Of a DNA stretch of 64,000 bases, positions 9,474 to 18,934 are shown one piece after another; the first letter of the stretch is position 1; each line of letters starts with the position of its first letter. A model generated the notes under the pieces. That model was not told the origin of the DNA. It did not search any database and was given only the letters and a program-made list of their open reading frames with translations. Location: positions 140,450-204,449 of the forward strand of contig JAFYHT010000066.1 of assembly GCA_017539025.1 (NCBI GenBank), in the 5' to 3' direction. The position numbers and the translations under genes are program-made. This DNA is from Erysipelotrichaceae bacterium (GTDB lineage Bacteria > Bacillota_I > Bacilli_A > Erysipelotrichales > Erysipelotrichaceae).

Positions 9474-9503
9474 GACCGGCAGAATGGTCTGCCGGTCCTT
9501 TTT
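9474..9503 (+). terminator. Terminator between PTS IIC and the EamA gene
   Basis: GACCGGCAGA / TCTGCCGGTC hairpin with a 4-nt loop followed by CTTTTT, ending only about six bases before the AGGAGG of the next gene. It should attenuate, not fully separate, expression of the two downstream genes. Confidence 0.85.
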
Positions 9504-9519
9504 AAAAAGGAGGATATCT

Positions 9520-11342
<1,823 letters not shown>

Positions 11343-11348
11343 GAATCA

Positions 11349-11380
11349 GAAAGGTTCTCATGACGAGAACCTTTCTTTCA
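11349..11380 (+). terminator. Rho-independent terminator after GH1
   Basis: GAAAGGTTCTC / GAGAACCTTTC, 11-bp stem with a 5-nt loop, followed by TTTC. It closes the beta-glucoside operon. Confidence 0.8.
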
Positions 11381-11480
11381 GTTATAGGGGTATAGGAAAC
11401 AACATGTCTACTGCTGTTAATAATATGATACAGGATCATGATGTCTCAAAAATGTCAGAAATGTGGTAAATAATGTGATA

Positions 11481-12350
11481 TCAGCCCTCATATACGAAGA
11501 TGCGATAAGTTCCTTCTTCCAGGCGCTGTTTCAGCTGATAAGGTTCATCTTCCAGCTGTCCCAGGATGTAAAGCCCGCTTGCGGGAGAATAGTCTCCGGT
11601 ATAGATCACGACATTGTTCCATGGAGCGTAATAACCAAGCGTTCCTTCCCCTCCTCCCGGAGCCAATGGGGTATCTGAAACATCAAGTTCTTCTTCCGGA
11701 TTGAAATACATCTCGTTATTGGAATAAGGTTTGAGTACAAAGTCTTTATTGATGAGCTTGATAAGATCTCTGGATGCGGATGAATCGTTGAGTTCAAAAG
11801 TTAAAGTCATTCCGTTTCCGGCAACTCTGATCTTGTTTCCTTCGCTGATCTCAAAATCAGGGATGGCATCACCTTCAATCAGTGCATAGAGATACTCCCT
11901 GAACTGCCTGCAGCTTTCCATATCATAGCTGTCCATATCAAGCAAGGAATCAAAACTGATCGAATCGCCATCGGAATATTTCACCATATACCAGCCGTAG
12001 TCACCGTCCAGCAGTTCATAGGTCTCATATTCCTTATTTGGGATCTCACAGAAACTTCTTGTCTCGATATAGGATTCCAGTTTCTCGATGACTTCCCTTG
12101 GGAAGGTATACTGTTTCGTTTTTTCTTTTGAACTATGATCGGCTTTGGTGGAGAAGGTGACTGTGACTTCTTCGTTGTTGGCGATCTTCAATTCAATTTC
12201 TTCATGGCCTCCCAGTTCTCCACCGCCATAGCGATAGATAGCCTTGATCAGGTGTCTGTCTGTTCTCATGTCTTTTTCTTTCTCTACTTTCGTTTCCTTG
12301 CATCCTGTTAAAAGGAACAGGATGATGATAGGCAATATCACTTTCTTCAT
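11481..12350 (-). CDS. Lipoprotein of unknown function
   Basis: A 289-residue predicted lipoprotein. The N-terminus has a lysine pair, a hydrophobic run and the lipobox 'LLTGC' at residues 14-18, followed by a charged linker. The rest is acidic and looks like a beta-rich extracellular domain; no family is recognised. It is divergent from the VanZ-VOC gene. No SD is present: a -10-like TAAGAT (minus strand, 12362-12357) ends six bases before the ATG, another leaderless candidate. Confidence 0.75.
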   Translation of the reverse strand: MKKVILPIIILFLLTGCKETKVEKEKDMRTDRHLIKAIYRYGGGELGGHEEIELKIANNEEVTVTFSTKADHSSKEKTKQYTFPREVIEKLESYIETRSFCEIPNKEYETYELLDGDYGWYMVKYSDGDSISFDSLLDMDSYDMESCRQFREYLYALIEGDAIPDFEISEGNKIRVAGNGMTLTFELNDSSASRDLIKLINKDFVLKPYSNNEMYFNPEEELDVSDTPLAPGGGEGTLGYYAPWNNVVIYTGDYSPASGLYILGQLEDEPYQLKQRLEEGTYRIFVYEG

Positions 12351-12356
12351 ACTTTT

Positions 12357-12362
12357 ATCTTA
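12357..12362 (-). promoter_or_regulatory. -10 box of the lipoprotein gene, leaderless spacing
   Basis: TAAGAT on the minus strand, six bases before the start codon at 12350; no SD between. A 4/6 box without an extended TG, so weaker than the other examples. Confidence 0.35.
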
Positions 12363-12371
12363 ATCTAAAAA

Positions 12372-12380
12372 TGGTATAGT
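12372..12380 (+). promoter_or_regulatory. Extended -10 promoter of the VanZ-VOC gene
   Basis: TGG-TATAGT at 12372-12380, eleven bases before the ATG at 12392. The leader would be about five bases and contains no SD. Confidence 0.45.
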
Positions 12381-12391
12381 TAAAAAGAACT

Positions 12392-13471
12392 ATGTTTGAG
12401 TATTCGTCTGATGTGAAGCTGATTATCCTGGTCACTTTCATGATGTTTGTCATGGTTTTCTTCATGCCTTATGTCGATCGCAAGTTGTGTAATCGCCTGG
12501 GCATCGTTCTGGATGATTCCTTAAGCAAGAATCCAAACGCTGACAGGCTGCTTCATCTCAGGAAGATCATCCTCATCTTCATCTTTGGCGTCTATGTGAT
12601 GATGGTGCTTTATGTGGCGTTCTTTTCCAGATCGGCTGCCAATGACTATCTGATCCATATCGCTTTATTTGAAGATTTCGCCAATGCGATCAAGATTGAT
12701 TTCGGGATCCTGAGTTTCATCAGGACGATATTTACTGATGGTTTCAAAGAAGCTGTAACACACGTCAAGCTCAACAAGATCGAAGACATCTATCAGGTCT
12801 ATCTGAACATTGCGATGTTCGTACCGATGGGTTACCTGCTTCCTTATGTCTTTGACTGGTTCAGAAGACATATCCGATTCCGTACGGTAGTGACGTGTTT
12901 TCTGATCTCATTCGTCATCGAAAACCTTCAGCTGATCACAAAGATCGGTTTCTATGACGTCGATGATCTGGTTTCCAATACGATCGGTGCCTATATCGGA
13001 CAGGGTCTCTATGTCCTGTTTGCCTACTTCCTGACCCATCCCGATTTCCGCAAGGAACTCAAAAGGATGAAACGTTGGAGAAACAGAGCTCATAAAAGAG
13101 CGATCTATCCTTTCTTCTCCAAGATCCATGTATTAAGAGTCACGCTGTTTGCCTCAAACAAGGAAAAGGTATTTGATTTCTATGAGAACAAATTGGGATT
13201 CCGTTTAAGAAGGCTGATCCCGTATCAGGATGATTCCTATTTCCTCTTCGACTTCGGAAAGAATCAGATCGAGGTCTTGTGCAATCCGAAGTATAAGGAT
13301 CTGCCGATGCAGAAGATCACCATTGCATGCAACAACTCGGAGTATCTGAAAAAGAACCTGGAGAAGCACGGTATTGAAACTTCGGATTACGGATCGGATA
13401 TCTACACCGGTCTCAGGACTTTCAGTTTCATGGGTCCTGACAATACGATGATCACGATCATTGAAGAATAA
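12392..13471 (+). CDS. VanZ-family membrane protein fused to a VOC/glyoxalase domain
   Basis: A 359-residue two-part protein. Residues 1-215 hold a VanZ-like membrane domain: helices near 8-27, 52-72, 133-150 and 160-215, with the family stretches 'NIAMFVPMGYLLP', 'IENLQ' and 'DVDDLVSNTIGAYIGQ'. Residues 240-359 form a single VOC (glyoxalase/bleomycin-resistance) unit beginning 'VLRVTLFASNKEKVFDFYENKLGF'. VanZ proteins are linked to low-level teicoplanin resistance and membrane stress; VOC domains bind metals or small ligands, usually as dimers. The joint function is unknown. No SD; short leader. Confidence 0.8.
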   Translation: MFEYSSDVKLIILVTFMMFVMVFFMPYVDRKLCNRLGIVLDDSLSKNPNADRLLHLRKIILIFIFGVYVMMVLYVAFFSRSAANDYLIHIALFEDFANAIKIDFGILSFIRTIFTDGFKEAVTHVKLNKIEDIYQVYLNIAMFVPMGYLLPYVFDWFRRHIRFRTVVTCFLISFVIENLQLITKIGFYDVDDLVSNTIGAYIGQGLYVLFAYFLTHPDFRKELKRMKRWRNRAHKRAIYPFFSKIHVLRVTLFASNKEKVFDFYENKLGFRLRRLIPYQDDSYFLFDFGKNQIEVLCNPKYKDLPMQKITIACNNSEYLKKNLEKHGIETSDYGSDIYTGLRTFSFMGPDNTMITIIEE

Positions 13472-13498
13472 AAAGAAACTGAGCTATCAGTTTCTTTT
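13471..13498. terminator. Bidirectional terminator
   Basis: AAAAGAAACTGA / TCAGTTTCTTTT with a 4-nt loop between the convergent VanZ-VOC and PfkB genes; it overlaps both stop codons. Confidence 0.8.
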
Positions 13499-14392
13499 CA
13501 TCAAGTTATATAGTTTTGTTTCATCAGGCGTATATCGTGCGCCTTCTTTTTGTAATGAATAGGCAGCCGCTGCACACGCAAGTTCATTACATTCTTTCAA
13601 TGTTTTGTGATGGATCAGGCCATAGAGGAATCCCGCATTGAAATTGTCTCCGGCACCGATACTGTCAGCTACTTCTACAGTATAGCTGTCGGAATGATAT
13701 CTCTCATCATTGAAGAAGACATCGGATCCTTTGGCATCGTGACAGACGATGATGCGATCTTTCTTATATAGTTTTTCGATCACCTCTTCAATCGTTTTGC
13801 AGTCATATGGTTTCAGATAGTCATCTTCTGTGGAGCCCAGAAGGATATCGGATATTTCGATAACTTCATTGATGATGGATCTGTCCTGATCAATGGTTTC
13901 CGTACGGAAATTGATGTCTAATACGATCCTGATGTTGTTTTGTTTTGCCTTATTTAAGAAAGAAAGGATGGAGGATGCGGCAGGATCTTGAAACAACATC
14001 ATTCCGTTTGTCAGGATGTATTTCGTATCTGTGAGTTCGATCGTATCAAGGTCTTTCGGATAGATCTTCAGATAGGAAGGATCATCCGCATTCAAAAGGA
14101 TCGGATGGCGTTCCCCATTTTCATCGATCGTGATCTGTATCAGAGTGGAACTCAGTTTTTCATCCAGGATGAAGAAAGATGTATCGACATTGGATCGATC
14201 CAGTTCTTCTTTCATCTTCTTTCCATAGAGATCATTTCCCGCTTTGCCGACAAAGGATGTTGAAACATTGAGTTTTCCCAAGGCACAGGCAGTGTTTGCG
14301 GCTGCCCCGCCGCAGCGGATCACTCTTTCTTTTTTATCATAGGGAATGATGATATCGGCACAGCTGTCTCCGATGCAAAGTATCTCAGCCAT
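13487..14392 (-). CDS. PfkB-family sugar kinase
   Basis: A 301-residue ribokinase/PfkB-type kinase. N-terminal 'GGAAANTACALGKL' (sugar-binding region) and C-terminal 'DSIGAGDNFNAGFLYG' (anion hole and catalytic Asp) are both intact. The start at 14392 is preferred over an upstream in-frame ATG because the family begins directly with 'MAEILCIGDSCADI' and the ATG then overlaps the upstream stop by 8 nt, giving tight coupling. The partner gene encodes a TrpF-like barrel, so the kinase probably acts on the same sugar derivative; substrate unknown. Confidence 0.87.
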   Translation of the reverse strand: MAEILCIGDSCADIIIPYDKKERVIRCGGAAANTACALGKLNVSTSFVGKAGNDLYGKKMKEELDRSNVDTSFFILDEKLSSTLIQITIDENGERHPILLNADDPSYLKIYPKDLDTIELTDTKYILTNGMMLFQDPAASSILSFLNKAKQNNIRIVLDINFRTETIDQDRSIINEVIEISDILLGSTEDDYLKPYDCKTIEEVIEKLYKKDRIIVCHDAKGSDVFFNDERYHSDSYTVEVADSIGAGDNFNAGFLYGLIHHKTLKECNELACAAAAYSLQKEGARYTPDETKLYNLMKRN

Positions 14393-15071
14393 CGATCTCC
14401 TTGAATGCTGCTTTGGCATTTTGAATGAAGGCTTTGACTTTATCGATGTTTTTCCTGCTTGTGCCATCCGGGAATACATCAGATGTCTTGGTGAAGGAAT
14501 CAACGCCCCATGGCCTGACTTTCAGGATCGCTTCTCTGACATTATCGGGAGAAAGTCCTCCGGCAAGGATGACTTTGCATTTGGCTTTTTCTACGATCTT
14601 TCTGTCGATGTCCCAGTCGTTGGTGAATCCGGCAGCACCGATGCCGTTGATATTTCTGTCTACGGAATCCAGGATGATGCTGTCACAGAAAGAAGAGTAG
14701 TAGATCGCCTGATCGATGGAAGATTCATCTTCTACGCCGATCGCCTGCAGGACTTCGATCCCGGGACAGAGTTCCTTGATCTTTCTTACAAATTCAGGTG
14801 TTGCGTAGTAGTCATAGCCGCAGAGATGGATGACATCCGGTTTCAGATACTGCACCGGTTCATAGAGGGGTTGATCGGATGAGGTGACGCAGATCAATAC
14901 TTTCTTTGCCTTGTTTCCGATCGCCTCAAAGATCTCTTTTGCCTTTTCGATGGAGACCTGCGAAGGCAGGTCAGCACCTGTATCGATCGCAAGGCCGATG
15001 TAGTCTGCACCTGCTTCTGCGCAGGCTAAGGCTTCTTCAACTGTCTGTATGGAATATATCTGTGTGATCAT
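14385..15071 (-). CDS. TrpF-like (phosphoribosylanthranilate isomerase family) protein with altered active site
   Basis: A 228-residue (beta/alpha)8 barrel related to TrpF. 'TVEEALACAEAGADYIGLAID' near the start, 'VLICVTSS', 'DSIILDS' and 'VILAGGLSPDNVREAI' (phosphate-binding end) align with TrpF blocks. The catalytic Asp of the 'LLDT' strand is present ('ILDS'), but the catalytic Cys of 'KICG' falls on Tyr ('QIYS'), so it is probably not a normal TrpF. No other trp gene is near; the partner is a PfkB kinase. It may catalyse an Amadori-type or other isomerisation on a phosphosugar. The start at 15071 fits the fold and lies 6 nt after an extended -10, with no SD. Confidence 0.75.
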   Translation of the reverse strand: MITQIYSIQTVEEALACAEAGADYIGLAIDTGADLPSQVSIEKAKEIFEAIGNKAKKVLICVTSSDQPLYEPVQYLKPDVIHLCGYDYYATPEFVRKIKELCPGIEVLQAIGVEDESSIDQAIYYSSFCDSIILDSVDRNINGIGAAGFTNDWDIDRKIVEKAKCKVILAGGLSPDNVREAILKVRPWGVDSFTKTSDVFPDGTSRKNIDKVKAFIQNAKAAFKEIDG

Positions 15072-15077
15072 ACTTAT

Positions 15078-15086
15078 ATCATAGCA
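15078..15086 (-). promoter_or_regulatory. Extended -10 promoter of the TrpF-like gene (leaderless)
   Basis: TGC-TATGAT on the minus strand (15086 to 15078), six bases before the ATG at 15071. It lies in the chromosomal flank right next to the right end of the IS element, within the presumed guide segment of its omega RNA. Confidence 0.5.
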
Positions 15087-15093
15087 GTTTGCT

Positions 15094-15250
15094 TTGACAC
15101 TCCCATGGCAAAATCCATGGGATTCTTGTTTCATTGAGCACAACTTTAAATTCTTAAAGTCTGACACGCTCTCCACAAGCTCAAATTCCCGTGTGCCCCA
15201 CGGTACTTATAGTTTTCTAGGCAAAGACTAATCTAAAGCCTTCGTTTTTT
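15094..15250 (-). ncRNA. Probable TnpB omega RNA (reRNA)
   Basis: The 3' end of tnpB plus about 120 nt to the right end can fold, on the minus strand, into paired segments such as GTGGGGCACAC and the terminal hairpin CCCATGG/CCATGGG, ending GAGTGTCAA. In characterised systems this region is the guide scaffold and the next ~16 bases of flank are the guide; here the guide would start at 15093 and read AGCAAACTGCTATGAT. The 5' end is an estimate. Confidence 0.5.
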
Positions 15251-16329
15251 ATGTTGATTGCAGCGTTGATGTCTCTATCAAGTCTGGTTTGACACTGAGG
15301 GCAAGTCCAGAATCTGACTCTTAAATCTTTGACATTCGGATTCCTATAACCGCAGACTGAACACATCTGCGAACTTGGAAAGAATGTGTCTATTTCGACA
15401 ATCTTTGTTCCGTATAACTCAGCTTTATATTTTAGTAATGTCTTAAACTTATACCAAGAGACATCTGAAATCGATTCTGCTAGATGATGATTTCTTAACA
15501 TGTTTCTAATTTCCAGATTCTCCAGACTGATGGTTTGGTTTTCACTCACCAGACTATTGGAAAGCTTATGCAGGAAATCATTTCTCTGATTACAGATCTT
15601 TTCATGAATCAAAGCGAGCTCCTTCTTTTGTTTATAAAAATTGTTAGAATCGATCTTCTTACGTGAAAGTTTTCTTTGCTGTCTTATCAGCCTCTTTCTA
15701 AGCTTCTTAAGGAATTTCGGATTCTCGATTTTAGTTCCATCAGAAAGAACACAGAAATTATTGATTCCGACATCGACTCCGACTTCTCCGCCGCCATTGA
15801 TATGCTTCTGTCTGAATGTTTCGTAAAGTACTGAAACGAAATATTTTCCAGTCGAGGCCTTTTCAATCGTTGCGGAATGTATTTTTCCGGGTTCCAAAGA
15901 CTTCTTAATTTTTACATAACCGAGTTTTGGAAGTCTGATTTTATTTCCTTCAATTCGGATCTTGTTGTTTTGGTTTATTGTTCTGTAGCTTGCTTTAGGA
16001 TTCTTCTTGCTTTTAAACTTAGGAAATCCTGCATGTTTGGAAAAGAAATTCCGATATGCACAATCCAAGTCACGAAGAGTCTGTTGCAAGGCGACTGAAT
16101 CAACATCTTTTAAAAAGCGAAAATCTTCATTTTCCTTAAGTTTTGTCAGCATCTTTGATGTTTCCATATATCCGCACTTTACATTGTTTTTGAATGCTTT
16201 GATTCGCATATCTAAGCCCATGTTGAAAATCAATCTACAGCAACCGAAAGTAGAATTTAACAATTTCTCCTGTTTCCTGTCCGGATACATTCTGAATTTC
16301 ACAGTTTTTAAAATCTGCTCATTTTCCAT
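15217..16329 (-). CDS. tnpB: RNA-guided nuclease TnpB (IS605 OrfB family)
   Basis: A 370-residue TnpB. The N-terminal helix-turn-helix region begins 'KTVKFRMYPDRKQEKLL'. The RuvC catalytic triad appears complete: Asp186 in 'GVDVGIN', Glu270 in 'ISLENLE' and Asp353 in 'DRDINAA'. A four-Cys zinc finger lies at Cys323, Cys326, Cys343 and Cys346. Length is normal for the compact TnpB group. It should cut DNA matching the guide next to a short target-adjacent motif, helping the element persist. Base composition is more AT-rich than its neighbours, as expected for a mobile gene. Confidence 0.92.
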   Translation of the reverse strand: MENEQILKTVKFRMYPDRKQEKLLNSTFGCCRLIFNMGLDMRIKAFKNNVKCGYMETSKMLTKLKENEDFRFLKDVDSVALQQTLRDLDCAYRNFFSKHAGFPKFKSKKNPKASYRTINQNNKIRIEGNKIRLPKLGYVKIKKSLEPGKIHSATIEKASTGKYFVSVLYETFRQKHINGGGEVGVDVGINNFCVLSDGTKIENPKFLKKLRKRLIRQQRKLSRKKIDSNNFYKQKKELALIHEKICNQRNDFLHKLSNSLVSENQTISLENLEIRNMLRNHHLAESISDVSWYKFKTLLKYKAELYGTKIVEIDTFFPSSQMCSVCGYRNPNVKDLRVRFWTCPQCQTRLDRDINAAINIKNEGFRLVFA

Positions 16330-16418
16330 GACTTAATTTTCTCATGAAATGAATCGTTTTTCGTAAAACAGACACTGTCATCCCACGGTCAAAACAATGG
16401 GTTTTTTCATGCCTGTAG

Positions 16419-16424
16419 TATAAT
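16419..16424 (+). promoter_or_regulatory. -10 box of the rluA-type gene (leaderless)
   Basis: TATAAT at 16419-16424, six bases before the ATG at 16431, with no SD. It lies a few bases outside the left end of the IS element. Confidence 0.5.
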
Positions 16425-16430
16425 GATTGT

Positions 16431-17330
16431 ATGCAATATCAAGTAGAAGACAGATGGCTGCATATCGATGTCGATTCCCTGTTCGTCAATACGATACAGG
16501 AGTTTTTTGACAGCTATATCCCTTCCAAGAAGGTCCAGCATCTTCTCATCCAGAACAAGCAGATCCTTCTGGATGGCAATCCCGTAAAAAGAGAAGATGA
16601 TATCGCCGGCTTACATCTGGATATCTGTATCTATCCTGAGACTTACGAATATGAGAAGACTTCACTGGATGTCGATGTCGTCTATGAGGATGAACTGGTC
16701 CTGGTCGTAAACAAGCCAAAGGATGTGCTGGTTCATTCCGATGGGAATGATGAGCTGACGCTCACACAAATGGTGCAGTCTTATTATTCTGACAGAAACT
16801 ATATCGCCGCTTATCCGATCCATCGCCTGGATAAGGAAACAAGCGGTCTGGTGGTCTATTCCAAGTCAGTCGTTTTCCAGCCACTGCTCGATCAGCTTCT
16901 TTCAAATAAGCAGATCAGAAGGAACTACCTGGCTTTTGTGAAAGGAAAGATGGCTGTTGATCACACGGAGGTCATCGATAAGCCGATCGGCAAGGATCGT
17001 CACAATCCGAATAAGCGGATCATATTCAAAAATGGACAGAACGCTCTGACAAAGGTCAGATGTGTTGCGGTCAATAAGGCGAAGGATTATTCGATCCTTC
17101 TTTGTACACTGGATACGGGAAGGACTCACCAGATCAGAGTCCACCTCTCAAGTATCGGCTATCCGATACTGAATGACCGTTTATATGGCAAGGAAAGCGA
17201 TCTTTGTATCCGTATGGGATTGTTTGCGGAAAGCATCGAGCTCTATCATCCTTTGAAGGAAGATAATCTGACCATCGAATGCGATCTGCCAAACGATCTG
17301 GAAAAACTATATCTGCAGGCGATCAGATGA
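16431..17330 (+). CDS. RluA/RluD-family rRNA or tRNA pseudouridine synthase
   Basis: A 299-residue pseudouridine synthase. The catalytic Asp is in 'HRLDKETSGLVV' around residue 129; 'GRTHQIRVHLSSIGYPI' near 228 is the second family block. An N-terminal S4-like segment ('PSKKVQHLLIQNKQILLDGNPV') precedes the catalytic domain, as in RluD. The exact uridine modified cannot be predicted. It heads an operon of translation and isoprenoid genes; its stop overlaps the next start (ATGA). Confidence 0.9.
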   Translation: MQYQVEDRWLHIDVDSLFVNTIQEFFDSYIPSKKVQHLLIQNKQILLDGNPVKREDDIAGLHLDICIYPETYEYEKTSLDVDVVYEDELVLVVNKPKDVLVHSDGNDELTLTQMVQSYYSDRNYIAAYPIHRLDKETSGLVVYSKSVVFQPLLDQLLSNKQIRRNYLAFVKGKMAVDHTEVIDKPIGKDRHNPNKRIIFKNGQNALTKVRCVAVNKAKDYSILLCTLDTGRTHQIRVHLSSIGYPILNDRLYGKESDLCIRMGLFAESIELYHPLKEDNLTIECDLPNDLEKLYLQAIR

Positions 17331-17800
17331 AGACGAATGCGATGAGAATATTGGACAGCGGCAAAGTGAAATATGAGGTCCTGGAATACGATCTGGATAA
17401 GGACCTGTTTTCAGGTGAGGCTGTTTCCGATCTTCTGGGACTGGATTATTCGCAATGTTACAAGACACTGGCATTGAAACATGACCACGATGTCTATATC
17501 TGTGTGATCTCGGTCAAGGATGAACTGGATCTCAAGAAGTGCGCAAAGGCACTCAATGTCAAGAATGTGGAAATGGTTCATGTGAAGGATCTTTTGAAAC
17601 TTGTCGGTTATGAAAGAGGTTCTGTCACACCGGTCGGTGTCAAAAAAAACAAGGGCATTTATTTTGATGATGAAGTCATGAATCACGAAACGATAGAGAT
17701 CTCGGGCGGTGCTTATGGCATCGGTCTCAAGGTCAATCGCGATGAACTTTTGAAATATCTTAAGGCGCAGGTAAAGGAGCTCGTCAAGGATGAACTATGA
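17327..17800 (+). CDS. ybaK: Cys-tRNA(Pro)/aminoacyl-tRNA deacylase (YbaK/EbsC family)
   Basis: A 157-residue trans-editing domain that hydrolyses mischarged tRNAs. Family features are 'KTLALKHDHDVYICVISVKDELDLKK' (the conserved Lys of the core), split here as residues about 46-71, and 'SVTPVGVKKN' and 'ISGGAYGIGLKV' later. The start at 17327 gives the normal YbaK N-terminus ('MKTNAMRIL') and a 4-nt overlap with the upstream stop; a longer in-frame start at 17279 would overlap rluA needlessly. Confidence 0.88.
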   Translation: MKTNAMRILDSGKVKYEVLEYDLDKDLFSGEAVSDLLGLDYSQCYKTLALKHDHDVYICVISVKDELDLKKCAKALNVKNVEMVHVKDLLKLVGYERGSVTPVGVKKNKGIYFDDEVMNHETIEISGGAYGIGLKVNRDELLKYLKAQVKELVKDEL

Positions 17801-18419
17801 TGTCGTGATCCCTGCCTCCGGTTCGGGGACCAGGGCAAGCCTTGGCTACAACAAGGTCTTCTATCAGATGAAAGACGGTAAAAGCATCCTTGAACATGCC
17901 TCTTCTTTGTTTATGGAAGATGATGACTGTAGAAAGATCGTCATCGTCACCAACGAGGAATCATTTGATGATGTCTTCAGACATGAAAAAGTGGTAGTGG
18001 TCAAAGGCGGAGAAACACGCAAGGATTCCGTATACAACGGCTTGTTGAATTGCGATAGCGAATATGTTTTGATCCATGATGGCGCAAGGCCGTTTCTGGA
18101 TAAGAGAGCTCTTGAAATGGTCAAGGAAAAGGTCGTTGAAAGGAAAGCGGTCGTCTTGGGAAAGATCGCTGTTGATACGATCAAACTGATAGAGGGCGAT
18201 AAGGTCGTTAAGACCCTGGATCGCAATCAGATCTTCATGGCGGAAACACCGCAGGCTTTTGACAGAAAGCTCTTATTGGAGTGTTACGAAAGATGTGAAG
18301 ATATCGAGTTTACCGATGATGTTTCGCTGGCGGAATCTCTGGGCCATGAGGTCAGTGTCGTCATCGATGAATATGACAACAGAAAGCTGACGAGAAAAGA
18401 GGATTTCAGGGATCTATGA
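17790..18419 (+). CDS. ispD: 2-C-methyl-D-erythritol 4-phosphate cytidylyltransferase
   Basis: A 209-residue IspD, third enzyme of the MEP isoprenoid pathway: MEP plus CTP gives CDP-ME. The CTP-binding loop 'PASGSGTRASLGYNKVF' near the N-terminus has the conserved Gly, Arg and Lys; 'LIHDGARPF' and 'AETPQAF' are further family blocks. The N-terminal core is slightly shorter than in E. coli IspD (236). It overlaps the preceding gene by 11 nt and the next by 4 nt, and ispE lies three genes downstream. Confidence 0.92.
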   Translation: MNYDVVIPASGSGTRASLGYNKVFYQMKDGKSILEHASSLFMEDDDCRKIVIVTNEESFDDVFRHEKVVVVKGGETRKDSVYNGLLNCDSEYVLIHDGARPFLDKRALEMVKEKVVERKAVVLGKIAVDTIKLIEGDKVVKTLDRNQIFMAETPQAFDRKLLLECYERCEDIEFTDDVSLAESLGHEVSVVIDEYDNRKLTRKEDFRDL

Positions 18420-18934
18420 TTAAGGAGCTTATCGTAGTAGAGGGCATCAATGATACGAAGAGACTGAAGTCTTTTTTTGATGTCGAGACGATAGAAACCC
18501 ATGGTATGGGTCTTAACAGGGACACGATAGAGCTCATCAGACAGCTGAATGAGAAAAGAGGTGTCATCCTTTTCCTGGACCCGGATACGCCGGGAGAGAA
18601 GATCAGAAAGCGTCTGAATGAGGAAATACCGGGATTGAAGAACGCATTCGTAATGAAGGAAGATGCCAGGACGAAAAAGAAGGTCGGCATCGAACACGCT
18701 TCAAAGGAAGTACTGGAAGAGGCTTTGGATCATCTTGTCACATATTGTGAAATGAAGGATTCACTCAGCATGGAAGAATTCATCGATCTGGGTTTAAAGG
18801 GAGAAGAGGATTCTTCTTTGAAAAGAGAAAAAGTATCGGCATATTTTCATCTTGGGAAATGCAACGCCAAGACGTTATTCAGAAGGATCAATTGGTCAGG
18901 GATCACGTATGAACAGATAAGGAAGGTATTATGA
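18416..18934 (+). CDS. rnmV: Ribonuclease M5
   Basis: A 172-residue RNase M5, which trims 5S rRNA precursor in Firmicutes. The Toprim residues are in 'VVEGINDTKRLK' (Glu near residue 9) and 'LFLDPDTPGEKIRKRL' (Asp-x-Asp). The C-terminal half binds the 5S rRNA-L18 complex. Its pairing with ksgA (4-nt overlap) is the usual Firmicute arrangement. Confidence 0.93.
   Translation: MIKELIVVEGINDTKRLKSFFDVETIETHGMGLNRDTIELIRQLNEKRGVILFLDPDTPGEKIRKRLNEEIPGLKNAFVMKEDARTKKKVGIEHASKEVLEEALDHLVTYCEMKDSLSMEEFIDLGLKGEEDSSLKREKVSAYFHLGKCNAKTLFRRINWSGITYEQIRKVL

Larger units (their letters stand above)
15094..16407 (-). mobile_element. IS200/IS605-superfamily element, tnpB only (IS1341 type)
   Basis: A single tnpB gene is bracketed by subterminal hairpins: TCCCATGG/CCATGGGA at the right end (15101-15122) and CCCA...TGGG at the left end (16382-16401). 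No tnpA is present, so movement would need a TnpA from elsewhere. The right boundary is placed at 15094 because the minus strand reads GAGTGTCAA just past the hairpin, the layout seen before the guide in TnpB reRNAs. The left boundary is approximate (within about 10 nt). The element sits between the TrpF-like gene and the rluA-type gene. Confidence 0.75.

Noticed and set aside
14385..15071. Tryptophan biosynthesis gene trpF
   Set aside because: No other trp gene nearby and the catalytic Cys position is Tyr; kept only as TrpF-like.
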